Shown here: piece after piece, positions 47,915 through 56,327 of the stretch | Layout of the letters: the number at the start of each line of letters is the position of its first letter | Numbering within the stretch: position 1 is the first letter of the stretch | NCBI GenBank assembly: GCA_015180985.1 | Contig: CP054185.1 | Location: 1,226,001 to 1,290,000, forward strand | Direction of reading: 5' to 3' | DNA: 64,000 nucleotides | Source: Flammeovirgaceae bacterium | Lineage (GTDB): Bacteria > Bacteroidota > Bacteroidia > Cytophagales > Cyclobacteriaceae | The notes under the pieces: generated by a model | What the model was told of the DNA's origin: nothing | Database searches by the model: none | What the model saw: only the letters and a program-made list of their open reading frames with translations | Made by a program: the position numbers and the translations under genes

Positions 47915-49507
47915 TTATTCAATCACTACCTTCTTTAAATAATAGACCTCCGGGTCAATTACCGGCAGGGTTTTGCTGCTAAGTTGCTGTGCTTTCTTGT
48001 TTAGCGTAATGGTCTGCTTGCCGGCATCGGTTACTATTTCAACCGGTAAATCAAAATCAAGATTATTAAGTTTTATCAGGTAAGTGCTTTCACCGGTTTG
48101 CTTCAGCCCTATTTCAAGTTTATTAGGTGTACGTAACCATAAATCAAATACCGGCTTCAGGCTCTTGCCGTAAGCGGTGCTGAAAAGTTTTTCCACATCA
48201 TCGGTGGTTACGGTATTGTCGTAGGTGAATTGCGGATCGGTGGCCAGTTTTTTAAGAGTGGGGAAGAAAATACCATCGCCCATGATGTAACGAAGGGAGT
48301 GCATGAAGAAAGCACCCTTACCATAAATATCACCATGGTATGCCTGGTCGGATTCCACTTCTTCGCCCTGAACAATCGGTAACAGGTTTTGGGTTTGGAA
48401 GGCGGTGCGTTGCATGCGTTTTTTGTACGCTTCTTCGCCACCGATTTCGCGGATGTGCAGCGCATCGGCATATGTGCAAATGCCTTCCTGTATCCACATG
48501 TGGGCCCAATCGCGGTTGGTAACTTTGTTGGCCCACCACTCATGCCCGAACTCATGTACCAGCAGCCAGTCGAAATCGTGCCCATTCACTTTTTCGTAGC
48601 GGTATTTGTTGCCATACGCAATAAGCGATTGGTGTTCCATGCCCAGGTGTGGGGTTTCGCACAAACCGATTTTTTCCTTTACCCATGGATATTCGCCAAA
48701 ATAGTTTTCAAGAATACGGCAGGCCTCTGCCATCAAATCCAAAAGGTGCATAGCCTTGCTTTCGTTTTCTTCCAATACATAGTAATCCATGGGCACTTTG
48801 TTGCCGGCAACCGTAGTGTACTGGCGACTGACTTTTTTAAACTTGCCTACATTAAAAACCAGGCAGTAGTTGCTGATGGTGTAGCGGGTTTTCCAGTGAA
48901 ATGTAGTTTTATTTCCTTTTGTGGTTTGCTTCACCAGCACTCCCGGGCCGGCAGCCGTTAATCCTTTCGGTACAGTAATGATCAGGTCGGCACCTTCGTT
49001 GGGTTCATCGCTGGGATGATCTTTACACGGAAAGAAAATTTTTCCTCCTTCCCCCTGGCAGGTAATGGCAATCCAGGGGTTTCCGTTGCTGTCTTTTTCC
49101 CATTGAAATCCGCCCGTCCACGGGGCACGCTCGGCAATGGCGGGTTTGCCTGCGTAATAAACACGCACCGTATTGTTGATTGTTGGTCCTTTCAGATTTT
49201 CAGGTGTAATCTTTATCAGATCAGCTCCGGTGTGCTCAAAGGAACTTTTTTTACCGTTAACCAATACATCGGTAACCTTTAATCCATGCCAGAAGTCGAG
49301 GAGGATGATGCTGGGTTGTTCCGAATAAATCATCCGGATTTCGGTGTAGCCTGAAATGGATTGGCTGACCGGGTCAACATCCAGTGTGATAGTATAATGC
49401 CGGATGTCCATAATGGCCTGTTCAGGCTTTAGTTTACCACCTGATTTCAGGTTTTGTGCCTGGACAACAGGAGCAAGTAGAACAATTAGAATAACAAGGT
49501 TTTTCAT
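47915..49507 (-). CDS. M1 family aminopeptidase-like metallopeptidase, exported
   Basis: A 530-residue protein with signal peptide (NLVILIVLLAPVVQAQ). An N-terminal beta-sandwich (DIRHYTITLDVDPVSQSISGYTEIRM) precedes the gluzincin site: His318, Glu319 and His322 in HEFGHEWW with Glu341 in WIQEG, the HExxH-18-E of M1. The substrate-binding exopeptidase motif GxMEN is replaced by GMEHQS, so an Asn is His here. It ends with an Ig-like domain (VEIVTDAGKQTITLNKKAQQ). Likely hydrolyses peptides in the periplasm or outside. It is followed by a second exported gene on the same strand. Confidence 0.92.
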   Translation of the reverse strand: MKNLVILIVLLAPVVQAQNLKSGGKLKPEQAIMDIRHYTITLDVDPVSQSISGYTEIRMIYSEQPSIILLDFWHGLKVTDVLVNGKKSSFEHTGADLIKITPENLKGPTINNTVRVYYAGKPAIAERAPWTGGFQWEKDSNGNPWIAITCQGEGGKIFFPCKDHPSDEPNEGADLIITVPKGLTAAGPGVLVKQTTKGNKTTFHWKTRYTISNYCLVFNVGKFKKVSRQYTTVAGNKVPMDYYVLEENESKAMHLLDLMAEACRILENYFGEYPWVKEKIGLCETPHLGMEHQSLIAYGNKYRYEKVNGHDFDWLLVHEFGHEWWANKVTNRDWAHMWIQEGICTYADALHIREIGGEEAYKKRMQRTAFQTQNLLPIVQGEEVESDQAYHGDIYGKGAFFMHSLRYIMGDGIFFPTLKKLATDPQFTYDNTVTTDDVEKLFSTAYGKSLKPVFDLWLRTPNKLEIGLKQTGESTYLIKLNNLDFDLPVEIVTDAGKQTITLNKKAQQLSSKTLPVIDPEVYYLKKVVIE

Positions 49508-49514
49508 GATATAA

Positions 49515-50810
49515 TCATTGCTTTTCTACGCGATCAAACTCAATTATATATTCCGAACTGTATTCATTCGCCTCGCTGTCTTTTACAAACAAGCGGGCGC
49601 GTTTACCAAGTTTTAAACACGTGTTTTTGTTTTCAACATCTTCGGGTGTATTCATCGGCTGCAGCGAAGGATACCACAGCACCCGGCCGGGTTTGGTTAA
49701 TAGTTGTTGCGGGGTCGTCCATTGTATGGCGTTGTCGTTCTGGCCCAGATCGTTGTTGGGATTAAATGAAATGTAAATGCTGCTCCCGCGCCACGAAGTT
49801 TCTTCTACTTTACCCATCAGCATTACCCAGCAGCTCAGGTAATAATTCCAGCTTACCGATGGGCCCCAATGATATTGACCTGCACGTGAGGCGGCCCCTC
49901 CACCTTTGTCTGTTGAAATTTGCAAAGACGGAATCGGCTGACCGATACCATCGTGCGGAGCATTGAACCCTTTACCATCCCAGCGTCTGGCTTTTCCTTC
50001 GGGGTTATCCAAATCAGAAATTTTAATGCGCGCCACACTAATGCATTGGCCGCTCCACTCTTTTTTTTCATCGTACGTTTCGGGAGAATACACTTCGGGA
50101 TAACTGTATTCGCCATAAAACAGGTAAAGGTAATCTCCGCTGGCCACGGCCGAAGGGTCGCCTACACCACCTGCAAATGTGTTGGAGATGTTGTGCGGTT
50201 TGCGGATCATCCGGTCGTTCAGGTCTTCAATAAAAATGCCTTTGTTCTGCCAGCTTTTTCCGCCATCCGTTGATTTCATAATGCCAATCCGGCAAACTGC
50301 CGCTGCTGATTCAGGTCCGCGAAGTCCTTGAGGCCAATTGGTTGTGGTGTAACCAATACCTGTTGTTGCATCATAAGGCAGTGTTTGCGGGTAATTTTCG
50401 TTGTGGTAAATGCCATACAAAGTTTTTCCGGTCTTATCTTTTGTATCCTGGTACATAGTTTCAAACCACACGGCACCATGCAATCCGGGTGTCCCTACAG
50501 CTGCATTAGGCGGCATCACCAGACTAATAAATTGTTCACGGGGTGTCAGAAAAACTTCATCGGCATGTAATCCATCAGCGTATTTTAATTCGCGTGCATC
50601 GCCCCACACCGGATCTTCGCCATATTTGCCGGGAAATATGCGCAACGTATCGCCAACCCAGGCCTCGGCCATGTTACAATCAACAAACGAGTTGAACACG
50701 AAGCGATCGGCAGGGATTAGCCGAAATGCCGGATTAAAGGATTTTTCCTTTGATGTACACCCCGCCAGCATAACACTGATTACGGAAAAGGTTACTATTT
50801 TCAGGTTCAT
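49515..50810 (-). CDS. Sialidase-like beta-propeller lipoprotein
   Basis: A 431-residue lipoprotein: lipobox LAGC (about Cys18, VMLAGCTSK) predicts membrane anchoring. Motifs such as IMKSTDGGKSWQNKGIFI (a BNR/Asp-box S-x-D-G-G-x-x-W), SAVASGDYLYLFYGEYSYP and GQYHWGPSVSWNYYLSCWVMLMGK fit a six-bladed sialidase-type propeller. Only one clear Asp-box and no arginine triad can be named, so catalytic activity is not established. It is encoded 7 bases upstream of the M1 gene and presumably co-transcribed with it. Confidence 0.75.
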   Translation of the reverse strand: MNLKIVTFSVISVMLAGCTSKEKSFNPAFRLIPADRFVFNSFVDCNMAEAWVGDTLRIFPGKYGEDPVWGDARELKYADGLHADEVFLTPREQFISLVMPPNAAVGTPGLHGAVWFETMYQDTKDKTGKTLYGIYHNENYPQTLPYDATTGIGYTTTNWPQGLRGPESAAAVCRIGIMKSTDGGKSWQNKGIFIEDLNDRMIRKPHNISNTFAGGVGDPSAVASGDYLYLFYGEYSYPEVYSPETYDEKKEWSGQCISVARIKISDLDNPEGKARRWDGKGFNAPHDGIGQPIPSLQISTDKGGGAASRAGQYHWGPSVSWNYYLSCWVMLMGKVEETSWRGSSIYISFNPNNDLGQNDNAIQWTTPQQLLTKPGRVLWYPSLQPMNTPEDVENKNTCLKLGKRARLFVKDSEANEYSSEYIIEFDRVEKQ

Positions 50811-50871
50811 GTTTCAAGTTAAGATTTATTACATTAATAAAGCGGTTCATAGTCAACGTACATTTCGTGTA

Positions 50872-51957
50872 ATGAAGAACACGGTCTTTATCCTGCTGTT
50901 GTTGTTTTGGTCATGCACCGGCCGTTCGGTTTATTCGGATCTTGATGCGTATTTTTCATCCTTCTTTAACCCCGATGAACCCGGTGCAGCCGTATTGATT
51001 TTGAAAAGCGGACAACCGGTTTTCTCCAAATCGTATGGCCTGGCTGACCTACACTCTAAAGAGCCCATTACATCAAAAACCCTGTTTAATCTGGGCTCAA
51101 TATCAAAAACATTTGTTGCCTACGGAATTTTAATTCTGCGCGACCAGGGAAAACTTTCACTAGATGATCCCGTGTCTAACCATTTCACCGATTTCAAAAA
51201 TAAATCCATTGCCGACAAAGTGACCATCCGGCATTTGCTTACTCATACCTCAGGCTTGCCGGATAACCGGAATGTGCGGGCCGACACCGTTTTTTACCTC
51301 ACTGCGAAAGATGAAGAAAACTGGGCTCCTGTTATGCAGGCCGATGCGCTAAACTTTGAACCGGGCGAACGGTTTGAGTATTCGAACCCCGCTTTCAACG
51401 GCCTGGCCCTGATTATTGAAAAGGTAAGCGGCATGAAATGGCAAAAATTTATTGAAGAAAATATTTTTAAACCTTCCGGTATGACCACCGGCACCATTAC
51501 CGATGGCCCGCATCCGGCATCCGGTGTGTCGCATGGCTATGTAAAAATTGGTTCAGAGTGGAAGGAGGATGATTATGGTGAAGAACCAACTTTTGCTGCG
51601 GCCGGCAATGGGGGTGTATGGAGTTCAATTGATGAATTGGTGCTGTATGAAAAAGCCATCCGCGAAGGGCGTTTCCTGTCAAAAGAAACAATCACAGAAT
51701 CTCAAACAATACAACATCCGGCCAACTGGAAAGACGAAGTTCCGCACTTTATAGGGCTAAGTTGGTTTGTAGAACAAACGGATGATGGATTGAAAACCAT
51801 CGGTCACACCGGTACGCAGGGTGGGTTTTATTGTCATTATGTTTACGTTCCCGAGAAGGATATTTTGTACCTGGTGCTGGCAAACCGTGAAATTGACCGG
51901 GAGGCTTTTCAACACCATATTTTTAACTACCTGGAAGAAAAAAACTGGCTGGATTGA
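50872..51957 (+). CDS. Beta-lactamase-fold serine hydrolase (class C / penicillin-binding type), exported
   Basis: A 361-residue exported or lipidated protein (FILLLLFWSCTGRS, lipobox-like FWSC). The active-site SxxK is in NLGSISKTFVAYGI, the YxN motif is YSN in FEYSNPAFNGLALIIEKVSGMKW, and a HTG motif (GHTGTQGGFYCH) occupies the KTG position. The serine is followed by the same fold as estB-like esterases and D-aminopeptidases, so substrate is open. The true start is ATG 50872; an upstream frame from 50410 runs antisense through the propeller gene. Confidence 0.9.
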   Translation: MKNTVFILLLLFWSCTGRSVYSDLDAYFSSFFNPDEPGAAVLILKSGQPVFSKSYGLADLHSKEPITSKTLFNLGSISKTFVAYGILILRDQGKLSLDDPVSNHFTDFKNKSIADKVTIRHLLTHTSGLPDNRNVRADTVFYLTAKDEENWAPVMQADALNFEPGERFEYSNPAFNGLALIIEKVSGMKWQKFIEENIFKPSGMTTGTITDGPHPASGVSHGYVKIGSEWKEDDYGEEPTFAAAGNGGVWSSIDELVLYEKAIREGRFLSKETITESQTIQHPANWKDEVPHFIGLSWFVEQTDDGLKTIGHTGTQGGFYCHYVYVPEKDILYLVLANREIDREAFQHHIFNYLEEKNWLD

Positions 51958-52017
51958 AAATGTTTTATTTGCCGGACTTGTTTAAACGTTTGGAACTGGT
52001 ACTGTGTCTATAATACA

Positions 52018-52680
52018 ATGAAATTCCGTAAGAGCCGTTTACTGTTTATGCGTGTACCCTTGGTACCTGTTTTAAGTATGCTGATGCTTGCAGGCTGTAA
52101 CCTGGAGCCTCAACTGGGTGAACTGGTGAAAGACATGGTGGTGCAAACCCAATATGATCAGACATCAATCAATGCATCGCAAAACATATTTACAACCTAT
52201 GCAACATTTACTATTCGTGAGGACACGATAGGATTCGTTTCAACCCGGTATACCAACACATACATTGTTGATGGTACGGGTGATGATTTTGTTAAGCCTG
52301 TTTCACGACTGGTGCGCGACAGTGTATTGGCTTCGGGCTTTACAAAAGTGGCTCCTACGGCAAACCCCGATTTTGCCGTGAATGTTACTGTGCTGGATAA
52401 TTTTAATTTCTTCCAAACCATCACCTACCCGGCCTTCTATCCGGGATATTACGGTTATTACGGATACTACTATCCGTTTGTGAGTACCTATTATTCATCG
52501 TACGGAACGTTGGTCATTGAAATTGTAGATGTAAAGAATTATGCGGCCAATGGCAATAAGTATAAAGTAATCTGGAAAGCCTACATGGGCGACTTATACG
52601 CTACCATTGATTTAAAGGCAAAAACAATGGAGGCGGTTACACAGGCTTTTAAGCAGTCACCTTACATCAGCAAAGATTAA
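52018..52680 (+). CDS. DUF4136 domain lipoprotein
   Basis: A 220-residue lipoprotein with LAGC lipobox (LSMLMLAGCNLEP). The body (DQTSINASQNIFTTYATFTIREDTIGF, LVRDSVLASGFTKVAPTANPDFAVNVTVLDN) and C-terminus (VIEIVDVKNYAANGNKYKVIWKAYMGDLYATIDL) match DUF4136, an outer-membrane-associated family of unknown role. A Tyr/Gly-rich segment (FYPGYYGYYGYYYPFVSTYY) sits between. Its stop shares one base with the barrel gene start. Confidence 0.9.
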   Translation: MKFRKSRLLFMRVPLVPVLSMLMLAGCNLEPQLGELVKDMVVQTQYDQTSINASQNIFTTYATFTIREDTIGFVSTRYTNTYIVDGTGDDFVKPVSRLVRDSVLASGFTKVAPTANPDFAVNVTVLDNFNFFQTITYPAFYPGYYGYYGYYYPFVSTYYSSYGTLVIEIVDVKNYAANGNKYKVIWKAYMGDLYATIDLKAKTMEAVTQAFKQSPYISKD

Positions 52681-53279
52681 TGAGATCAATTGCCCTGACA
52701 TTATTAACCATAACCGCCTTAGCTACCAAAGCACAATTTTCGGATGGTGCGCTTACAGCCGGATTGAATGTTCTGATACCAACCTATACTGAATTTGTTG
52801 GCAATACAAGCACGGGTTTCAGGCTGGGCTATTCCCGTTTTAAAACCGATAGGTTTGGGTGGGGCTTTGATGCCGCCTACAACACGCTTGATGACTATGT
52901 TCCCAGGCAAACCTACGAGTATCCCGGTGGCGCTATCACCACCGATGTTTATAACTACATGTATTATCTTACCTTTTCAGTTAATGGCCAGTATTATTAC
53001 AAGGCTACATCGCGACTGATACCGTACGCTTTGCTGGGTGCCGGGGTGGCATTAACGGAGTACAGGCTTTTCTATAATGTATATAGTGAATCGGATAATA
53101 CAGTTGGGTTTGTGGCGCGCCCGGAAGTTGGTTTGCTGTTTCGGTTTAAAGAGTATGGCAGTCTGGGCCTCAAATCGGCCGTGAGTTTTGAATACGCTAC
53201 CAATAAAAGTGAAGCGTATGCCCTCGGCAATTTTTCAGGGGTGGCCTTCCAGGTGGGTATTGTACTGTTCAATGATTAA
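52680..53279 (+). CDS. Outer-membrane beta-barrel protein
   Basis: A 199-residue exported protein (ALTLLTITALATKAQF) with alternating polar and hydrophobic strands such as GALTAGLNVLIPTYTEF, GFRLGYSRFKTDRFGWGFDAAYN, YYLTFSVNGQYYYKATSRLIPYALLGAGVALTEYRLFYNV, GFVARPEVGLLFRFKEYGSLGLKSAVSFEYATN and a final VAFQVGIVLFND. This fits an eight-stranded OmpA/OmpW-like barrel. It is translationally coupled to the DUF4136 gene (TAATG) and ends inside the convergent response-regulator stop by 4 bases. Confidence 0.85.
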   Translation: MRSIALTLLTITALATKAQFSDGALTAGLNVLIPTYTEFVGNTSTGFRLGYSRFKTDRFGWGFDAAYNTLDDYVPRQTYEYPGGAITTDVYNYMYYLTFSVNGQYYYKATSRLIPYALLGAGVALTEYRLFYNVYSESDNTVGFVARPEVGLLFRFKEYGSLGLKSAVSFEYATNKSEAYALGNFSGVAFQVGIVLFND

Positions 53280-53962
53280 CTCACGGCAAAATGATACCCG
53301 ACTCCCTTAATGGTAATAATTTGTACGGCAGGGTCCTGCTTCAGGTAATCGCGGAGTTTGGTGATGTACACATCCAGGTTGCGCGAGTTAAAAAATGAGT
53401 CATCGCCCCAAACGGCCATCAGTATATCCTTCCGGCTCACAGTTGTATTGAGGTTTTCGCACAAAATTTTCAGCAGACTTGCCTCACGGTGAGAGAGTTT
53501 TTTCACACCTTCACCAATCTTTAATTCATACCGCGAAACCACAAATTCATATTTCCCGAAAGTAAATTTTTCTGCAGCACCCGGCTGTTTTGGTTTTGCG
53601 ATAGCCAACAGATTGTTAATGCGCACAATCAGTTCTTCCATGCTAAAGGGTTTACGGATGTAATCGTTGCCTCCGGTTTCAAAGCCTTTCAATACGTCAT
53701 CCGTTTGTGTTTTAGCCGTTACGAAAATGATTGGAACCTGTGAGTCCATCTGCCTGATTTCTCGTGCAATGCTGTAACCATCTTTTAGGGGAAGCATTAC
53801 ATCAAGAACACAGATATCGGGTTTGTTTGAAGTAAACAAGGTAAGCGCCTGCTTGCCATCGGTGGCCATATGTACAACAAAGTCGCGGCTCTCCAGGCTT
53901 TCTTTTACAATACGGCCCAGAAAGGGTTCATCTTCAACGTAAAGTATCTTTACTTTAGTCAT
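53276..53962 (-). CDS. OmpR/PhoB-type response regulator
   Basis: A 228-residue regulator: receiver with phospho-acceptor Asp54 in CVLDVMLPLKDG, Lys in IRKPFSMEELIVRI, then a winged-helix Trans_reg_C domain (KKLSHREASLLKILCENLNTTVSRKDILMAVWGDDSFFNSRNLDVYITKLRDYLK ... VQIITIKGVGYHF). It overlaps the histidine kinase stop by 4 bases, so they form a cognate pair. The divergent neighbour pair (GLPGLI protein and receptor) is a likely target. Confidence 0.96.
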   Translation of the reverse strand: MTKVKILYVEDEPFLGRIVKESLESRDFVVHMATDGKQALTLFTSNKPDICVLDVMLPLKDGYSIAREIRQMDSQVPIIFVTAKTQTDDVLKGFETGGNDYIRKPFSMEELIVRINNLLAIAKPKQPGAAEKFTFGKYEFVVSRYELKIGEGVKKLSHREASLLKILCENLNTTVSRKDILMAVWGDDSFFNSRNLDVYITKLRDYLKQDPAVQIITIKGVGYHFAVS

Positions 53963-55416
53963 GCTTTTATTGCAGCGGGCATTTCAATAATAAAGCGGCT
54001 TCCTTTGCCCGGCTCACTTTCAACACGAATGGTGCCGCCATGATGGTTGATTACACTGGTCACGTAGCTCAGTCCAAGCCCATAGCCCTTTGCGTTGTGT
54101 ACATCGCCTTGCGGTACCCGAAAAAATTTTTCAAAGATTTTATTCCGATACTCAGCCGGAACACCAATGCCGTTGTCTGATACTGACAACACTACGCGCT
54201 GATTAATCATTTGCAGCTCAATGGTTATTTCAGCGCTTTGTTTGCTGTATTTTATGGCATTGTCAAGCAGGTTGTATATTACATTGGGCAAGTGTTCGGC
54301 ATTGCCAATTACACGAAAGTCAGTACCGGTTTTATTGAAGGTAACCTTAGCGGAGTGTTTTTCGAACACAAGTTTTAGCGAACTTAATACTCGTTCTATG
54401 ATATCAGCGAAGTCAACTACTTCAGTAGTTATGGTTAATCCGTTTTCTTCGAAAGCCGATGTTTTCAGGATTTTCTCTGTTATCAGGGTTAACCGGTTCA
54501 GTTCGCCTTTGGCAATTTGAAGATACTCGCGGGTCAGTTGAGGATTATCCAGCCCGTTAAAATTCTGCAACGCTTCCAGTGCAACGCTTACTGTGGCCAC
54601 CGGAGTTTTCAGTTCGTGTGTAATGTTGCTGATGAGGTCATTTTTCAACTGCATTAATTTTTGCTGAATTTGAATACTGCGATACATGAAAACAAAGGCA
54701 GTGATAGTTAGTATTGTCAACACAACTGAAAAAGCAATTTGCGGACTGATTTTGGCGAGCAACATCGGCCGGATGTTTTCAAAGCGTGCCTGGTAGGCCG
54801 GGGTATGGGGTAAAAAAAAGGGTTCTGTTAAGAAAATACGGGAGGTTGATTTTTCCCTTCCGGGTTTTACCTCATTAACATCAGGTTCCAACATTATGCC
54901 AATGGCTTTTAATGTGTCGGTATATGCGCGTTGAATGGCACCCGTACTTAGGGTATCGCTGCTTATGCGGAAAATGAAATTACCGGGTTCGCGCCTTTTT
55001 CTTACCTCGGTTATAATCGGACGAAGCACTTTTTTAACACTATCGCCAGCGGGATTAGCGGCAATAAAAACCTGAATAATAGAGTCGCGTACGTCAATTC
55101 GTGAGATTTTTTCTACCGGAACCTTTTTCAGCAGCGTATCACTTGTCACCCTTCTGTTCCACATGCTGATTCGCGTGAGCTCGCCTGTTTGCTTAACCTG
55201 CACAGTATCCACGGCCGGTACCCGTTCAAAGCCTTTCAGAATCAGTGAATCATTTAAGCTAACAATGGTAGAACGAAACAAAGCGTTGGTTTCCTTACGA
55301 AAAGTTTCAAAGGCCGCATTATACGCACTGCCAAGCCAAAGAATCTGCAGCACCAGCAACAACACAATGCTGCTGGCCATAAGCAAAAGGATGTACAGGC
55401 GTTTGTGCTTTCGCAT
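53959..55416 (-). CDS. EnvZ-like sensor histidine kinase
   Basis: A 485-residue kinase with two membrane segments (LYILLLMASSIVLLLVLQILWLG near residue 8 and AFSVVLTILTITAFVFMYRSI near 230) bounding a periplasmic sensor of about 195 residues. The HisKA region NDLISNITHELKTPVATVSVALEAL carries the phospho-His (around residue 267), and the HATPase domain has LLDNAIKYSK, DNGIGVPAEYRNKIFEKFFRV and GYGLGLSYVTSVINHHGGTIRVES. The ATG at 55416 gives the normal start. Periplasmic sensor has no recognised domain. Confidence 0.95.
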   Translation of the reverse strand: MRKHKRLYILLLMASSIVLLLVLQILWLGSAYNAAFETFRKETNALFRSTIVSLNDSLILKGFERVPAVDTVQVKQTGELTRISMWNRRVTSDTLLKKVPVEKISRIDVRDSIIQVFIAANPAGDSVKKVLRPIITEVRKRREPGNFIFRISSDTLSTGAIQRAYTDTLKAIGIMLEPDVNEVKPGREKSTSRIFLTEPFFLPHTPAYQARFENIRPMLLAKISPQIAFSVVLTILTITAFVFMYRSIQIQQKLMQLKNDLISNITHELKTPVATVSVALEALQNFNGLDNPQLTREYLQIAKGELNRLTLITEKILKTSAFEENGLTITTEVVDFADIIERVLSSLKLVFEKHSAKVTFNKTGTDFRVIGNAEHLPNVIYNLLDNAIKYSKQSAEITIELQMINQRVVLSVSDNGIGVPAEYRNKIFEKFFRVPQGDVHNAKGYGLGLSYVTSVINHHGGTIRVESEPGKGSRFIIEMPAAIKA

Positions 55417-55541
55417 ACTGCAAAAGTAACGCCTTGAACAGGGTAATGGATGCCCTTTTAACATTAATTAACTTTCTATTCAGAACATTTAACCCGTTCA
55501 GTTCATCATCAACCGTACATTTACAGTGTTATTGAACATAG

Positions 55542-56303
55542 ATGAAATATTCCATTACCATGAAAAGAGTTATACTGCTTATCGGGGTGCTGGCTTCGGT
55601 TGCAGCAGCCCATGTTGTTTTCGGGCAACACGTTGAAGGCGTTATCCGGTACGAAGTAAAAACCAACATGCACCGCAACCTGCCCCCGGAGCGGCAGGAA
55701 ATGAAGGCGATGATTCCGGAATTTCGAACCACCACCGATCAACTTTTCTTTAATGCCACGGAGTCATTGTATAAACCGGTAGAAGAAGATGAGGATGAAG
55801 TTTCAGGAAGCAGCGGAGGTATTCAGATCAGGATGCGCGTTCCGCAAAATGAATACTACATGAACAGCGAAACGTTTAAAAAAATTGTGCTGCAGGAATT
55901 TATGGGTAAAAAATACCTCATCGAAGATTCGATTAAAATGGCGCCCTGGAAATTCGGTACAGAAGTAAAAACCATTTTAGGGTATGAATGCCGGCAGGCC
56001 TATTTTACCGAAGAAATTCAAGGGCGTACCCTCGAAATAACAGCCTGGTATACCGACAAAATCAGACCCTTCCTTGGCCCCGAACGCTTCAACACGCTGC
56101 CCGGCACTGTGTTGGCACTTGATGTAAACAATGGTGAGCGGCTAACGGTAGCCCGTAACATTGAACTTCGGCCCCTGAAAAAGAATGAGTTGAAAATACC
56201 CGCAGGGGGAATAAAAACCACCCAGGAAGAATACCGTAAAATGGTAGCTGAGCAAATGGAGCGCATGCGTTCCAGCGGAGGCAACATCATCATCCGTAAC
56301 TAA
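55542..56303 (+). CDS. GLPGLI family protein
   Basis: A 253-residue exported protein (RVILLIGVLASVAAAHVVFGQ; an alternative ATG is at 55560). It shows the GLPGLI architecture: EGVIRYEVKTNMHR near the N-terminus, FGTEVKTILGYECRQAYFTEE in the middle, ITAWYTDKIRPFLGPERFNTLPGTVLALDVNN with NTLPGTVL standing in for GLPGLI. The family, of unknown function, is Bacteroidota-specific and usually lies next to an OMP_b-brl receptor, as here (24 bases before the next start). It may deliver or process a peptide substrate. Confidence 0.9.
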   Translation: MKYSITMKRVILLIGVLASVAAAHVVFGQHVEGVIRYEVKTNMHRNLPPERQEMKAMIPEFRTTTDQLFFNATESLYKPVEEDEDEVSGSSGGIQIRMRVPQNEYYMNSETFKKIVLQEFMGKKYLIEDSIKMAPWKFGTEVKTILGYECRQAYFTEEIQGRTLEITAWYTDKIRPFLGPERFNTLPGTVLALDVNNGERLTVARNIELRPLKKNELKIPAGGIKTTQEEYRKMVAEQMERMRSSGGNIIIRN

Positions 56304-56327
56304 TTTGCTTTTTACTTCTGAAAAGCA

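Noticed and set aside
48389..48961. 190-codon plus-strand frame opposite the M1 peptidase
   Set aside because: The minus strand holds the intact HExxH zinc site; the plus frame has no recognisable motif.
50410..50871. Long N-terminal extension of the beta-lactamase-fold gene
   Set aside because: It is antisense to the sialidase-like gene; the signal/lipid segment begins at ATG 50872.
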